64,000 nucleotides of DNA from Mauremys mutica (lineage: Eukaryota; Chordata; Testudines; Geoemydidae): contig NC_059073.1 in NCBI RefSeq assembly GCF_020497125.1, forward strand, positions 9,445,225 to 9,509,224, given 5' to 3'. The translations under genes were made by a program, and so were the position numbers. Below are positions 61,390 to 64,000 of this stretch, in pieces. Every line of letters begins with the position of its first letter. Within the stretch, counting starts at the first letter, position 1. A model generated the notes under the pieces. The model had not been told where the DNA came from, made no database searches, and was given only the letters and a program-made list of their open reading frames with translations.

Positions 61390-61865
61390 TCTTAGGTACT
61401 TATCTGACTCCCATCACCGTGGTATCTGGCCGTCTCATAATCTTTAATGTCTTTATCCTGACAATACCCCTGTATAGGGCAATGCTATTATTGCCATTGT
61501 ACAGATGGGGAGTTGAGACACAGTGTGTATTTCTACATTGCCGCCAGGAGCAAGCCTCCCAGCCCAGGCAGACAGAGTCATGCTAGCAGAGCTCAAGCTA
61601 GAGTGCTAAAAACACAAGTGTGGATGGGGCTTTCAAGGCTGCCTGACCCTGAGAGTCAAGCTGCAACATCCACCTGGCTCTTTTTAGCATGCTAGCTCAA
61701 TTCAGTCTACCCGGGCTGGGACACTTGTCCCCAGCTGCAATGTAGACACACCTGAAGAGGCTAAGTGACTTGCCTACCGTCACACAGAAAGTCTGCAACA
61801 GATCAGTTATTTTAACCCAGGTCTCCCAAATCATAGCTAGTAACTTCCTCACTAGACCATCCATC
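61390..61865 (-). repeat. MIR-like SINE interrupted by a TIR element
   Basis: Left part: GTACAGATGGGGAGTTGAGA and CACAG. Right part: GAAGAGGCTAAGTGACTTGC, TACCGTCACACAG, AACCCAGGTCTCCC. Joined across 61518-61752 they give one reversed MIR. Confidence 0.7.
61518..61752. mobile_element. TIR element nested in a MIR-like SINE
   Basis: TTCTACATTGC on the left and GCAATGTAGACACACC on the right are inverted termini of the GTCTACACTGCA-type family. The interior has paired AGCATGCTAG/CATGCTAGCAG-like text. Ends are approximate. Confidence 0.6.
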
Positions 61866-61904
61866 CTCTCTATTATTGATGCTTCGTACCACCCCTCTGA
61901 CATA

Positions 61905-62035
61905 TATAGATATTAATCACCCTATTTTACAGAGTAAAGCACAGAAGGGTTAAGTGACCTAGTGTCACACAATGAAGGAGCTGGGAGGAGAACCCAGAAG
62001 TCCTGATTCCCAGGCCCCTGCTCTAATCACTGTTA
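61905..62035 (-). repeat. MIR-like SINE
   Basis: CAGAAGGGTTAAGTGACCTA and GTGTCACACAATGAAGG, then AGAACCCAGAAGTCCTGATT, the reversed core. Confidence 0.7.
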
Positions 62036-62659
62036 TGTGCAGAGACAGAGCTACATAGACCCCGCTTGCTGAGATGACTAAAACTATTAACTTTTCCCCC
62101 AGTTTCCATGAAAAACCATGAAGCAGCCGTCTAGATGCATCAGGAACGCTAGCTTCAGAGCAGCGTTCAGGGCAGCTGCATTGCAGTTATGAAGCCAAAT
62201 ATTTAATGACATTTTGGTACATGAAGTCAAGCCCACTTCACACAGGGATGTCAGTAATCAGGGTTTTGCCTGTAAGGGGAACTAAAGCGGTTGAAAACCA
62301 CACAAAAGCACTCGGTATGTGTGCACCTCTGAGGAACATTTGCAAACAAGCAAGCTGTCAGTCAGCATCTCTCCCCTCAGTGTCTTCTCCCTCCTAGACC
62401 TGTCAGCTGCATTCCATCATACTGCAGAAACTACTGATCACAGCTGCCTCGACAGGCAGAGGTTGGCGTTATTGGCTCATACCTCGGCCCATCACTAGTG
62501 TTTTACCTTGGGTGGGTCCAGCTCAATGAACGCAGAGGGTTGGGTAGCATCATTGAATCAGGGACAGTGCAGGCAAAGTCTGTGCCAAGTTGTGTGGCAT
62601 TCTACCTGGACATTCTCATCCTGACCAGTTGTGGGCAGAAAAGGGTCCACTGGATATAG

Positions 62660-62905
62660 ATTTGGCACCAGACTGTGGGTCAGGAGACCCAGCTCCAGCA
62701 CTGACTTGCTGTGTGACCTTTGGCAAGTCACTTCCTCTCTCTGTGCCACTCGATCTCCTCCCACCCTTTGTCTCTTTAGATTGTAAGTTCTTCTGGGCCA
62801 GGACTGTCTCTCACTATCTGATCGTACAGCGCCTAGCACATCCGGGCCCTGACCTGGCTGGGATCTCTATGCACCACTGTCATTCAAATCATTAACAACA
62901 GCAAT
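62660..62905 (+). repeat. MIR-like SINE, best forward copy
   Basis: GCTGTGTGACCTTTGGCAAG, TCACTTCCTCTCTCTGTGCC and AGATTGTAAGTTCTTCTGGG, then TACAGCGCCTAGCACATC, in the MIR order. Confidence 0.85.
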
Positions 62906-63334
62906 GTGCAATTTTAAGCCCCGTTGGTTGGGAGTTTTACCATTAACTGCAATGGGACCCAAGTTGGGCATTTTTGAAAATCTTCCCCCAAAGAGCAGTA
63001 GTTTCCATTCCTAACACCGATGCCGATGGTACACTGTTTTGCTGGCAGGGACTGTTTCACTGGAGCTGCGGTCTTTCCACTAAGGGGTAAAACTGACGTC
63101 CCAGATGCTTATGGCCATTAAACATCCCATTGCTCTATTCACAAGATTGCACGTGTTAGCTCCAGATTCCAATTAGTCTCCCCAAATTTCCACTGAAGTC
63201 TCAACTGGCCACAGTATTCTTCTGCATATCATTTGCCAGATCTTGCACGCTGTTGCTGGGCCCTGTTCAAAAGATGCCGGGTCCCACCCAAGAGGTGGCT
63301 GCCCTTCAGTGGGGATTGAAGTGAAATATATCAT

Positions 63335-63440
63335 TGACTCAGACTTTAAGGCTGGAAGGTATCATCATGATCATCTGTTCTAGTCTGTCCTCCTGCACAT
63401 CACAGGCCCCAGAACATCACCCACTCACTCCTGTAGTATA
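63335..63440 (-). mobile_element. CR1 LINE 3' tail, reverse orientation
   Basis: CATTGACTCAGACTTTAAGG, TATCATCATGATCATCTGTT and TCCTGCACATCACAGGCC are the reversed CR1 end. Confidence 0.75.
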
Positions 63441-63756
63441 TGGCTTGTAAAGTCTCTGCAGCAGTCAATCCATTGGTCACATCTCAGTGAAGCTTCTTGT
63501 AGAGAATAATACCCACTTTCTCCCCTATATGTTAGCAAGACCTGCAGGGAAATGCAGGTCTTCCTCTCCATATAGGGAGTGTCACTGCAGCCTAGCAGAA
63601 GGATATTAAGTGCTGCTAATCAGCCTCCTTAGCTTCTCAGATCCTTTTGCCAGTTGCTCTCTTAACAGATCAGCTGCAGGGCCGGCTGTGATCTCTCTAC
63701 TTCCCTGTGACGACTGTTGCAGCAATGCCACCTATTAGGAGACAAGACTCTGGGCA

Positions 63757-64000
63757 CAGGGCTGGCTCCAGCTTTTTTGCCACCCCAAGCGGCAAACAAA
63801 AAAGGAAAGAAAGAACAACCCGACTGAGCTACCGCCGAAGTGAAGGACCCGCCGCCGAATTGCCGCCAAAGACTGAAACAGACCAACTGAGCTGCCGCCA
63901 AAGTGCCGACGACAACAACCCAGACGTGCAGCCCCAAGAACAGACAGACGTGCCGCCCCTTTCTATTGGCCGCCCCAGGCACCTGCTTCCTTCGCTGGTG
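63757..64000. mobile_element. DNA transposon cut by the window edge
   Basis: It starts CAGGGCTGGCTCCAGC and reads TTTTTGCCACCCCAAGCGGC, then repeats of GCCGCC text and GGCCGCCCCAGGCACCTG. It resembles a common turtle repeat with CAGGGCCGGCTC-type ends. The right end is outside the window. Confidence 0.6.

Larger units (their letters stand above)
51455..64000 (-). other. ADGRB1: ADGRB1 intron upstream of TSR1 (partial)
   Basis: This is intron sequence 5' of TSR1. It holds CR1 fragments, MIR-like SINEs, Penelope-like tails, an hAT-like element with a perfect target duplication (59316-59533), a second tortoise-type SINE (60032-60219), and an element cut by the window edge (63757-64000). No N-terminal BAI1 exon with signal peptide was found. 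CA-rich microsatellite bits lie near 51914 and 51970. The stretch 58570-58830 looks unique. Confidence 0.8.

Overview
The window is intronic and exonic sequence from a vertebrate gene. The repeat complement points to a cryptodiran turtle: two copies of the tRNA-derived tortoise-type Pol III SINE, many CR1 LINE fragments of the turtle/crocodilian kind, MIR-like SINEs and several families of non-autonomous hAT-like elements. There is no bacterial, phage or plasmid signal, no CRISPR array and no operon structure.

One gene can be recognised. It is the middle of ADGRB1 (brain-specific angiogenesis inhibitor 1, BAI1), an adhesion G-protein-coupled receptor, on the minus strand. Twelve exons are resolved to the base, from 51454 down to 1807, all with GT-AG splice sites. 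They join in frame into 551 codons: thrombospondin type 1 repeat (TSR) 1, a linker exon, TSR2 to TSR5, a hormone-receptor-like domain (HormR) on two exons, and the first four exons of the GAIN domain. The five TSRs and the linker between TSR1 and TSR2 identify ADGRB1 rather than ADGRB2 or ADGRB3, which have four. The signal peptide and N-terminal exon should lie beyond the right edge. The rest of GAIN with its GPS cleavage site, the seven-helix domain and the cytoplasmic tail should lie beyond the left edge.

Layout from left to right: 1-12 kb holds the GAIN and HormR exons with introns of 0.5-4 kb; 12-26.5 kb holds TSR5 to TSR2; 26.5-51.3 kb is two introns of about 12.4 kb each, separated only by the 108-bp linker exon at 38.8-38.9 kb; TSR1 is at 51.3-51.45 kb; 51.5-64 kb is upstream intron. 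The introns are rich in transposon remnants. The best defined are a solo LTR with a 5-bp target duplication (27482-28289), five hAT-like elements with 8-bp target duplications, a TA-flanked element nested inside one of them, and a 30-bp minisatellite that grew inside a DNA transposon (47011-47428).

I found no convincing second gene and no undescribed system. The observations worth following up are the nested and expanded repeats, the LINE/SINE tail sharing, the symmetric exon phases that would allow TSR skipping, and a few non-repetitive intron stretches that could be conserved noncoding elements. Identifications rest on reading the sequence and remembered family features; no database search was run.
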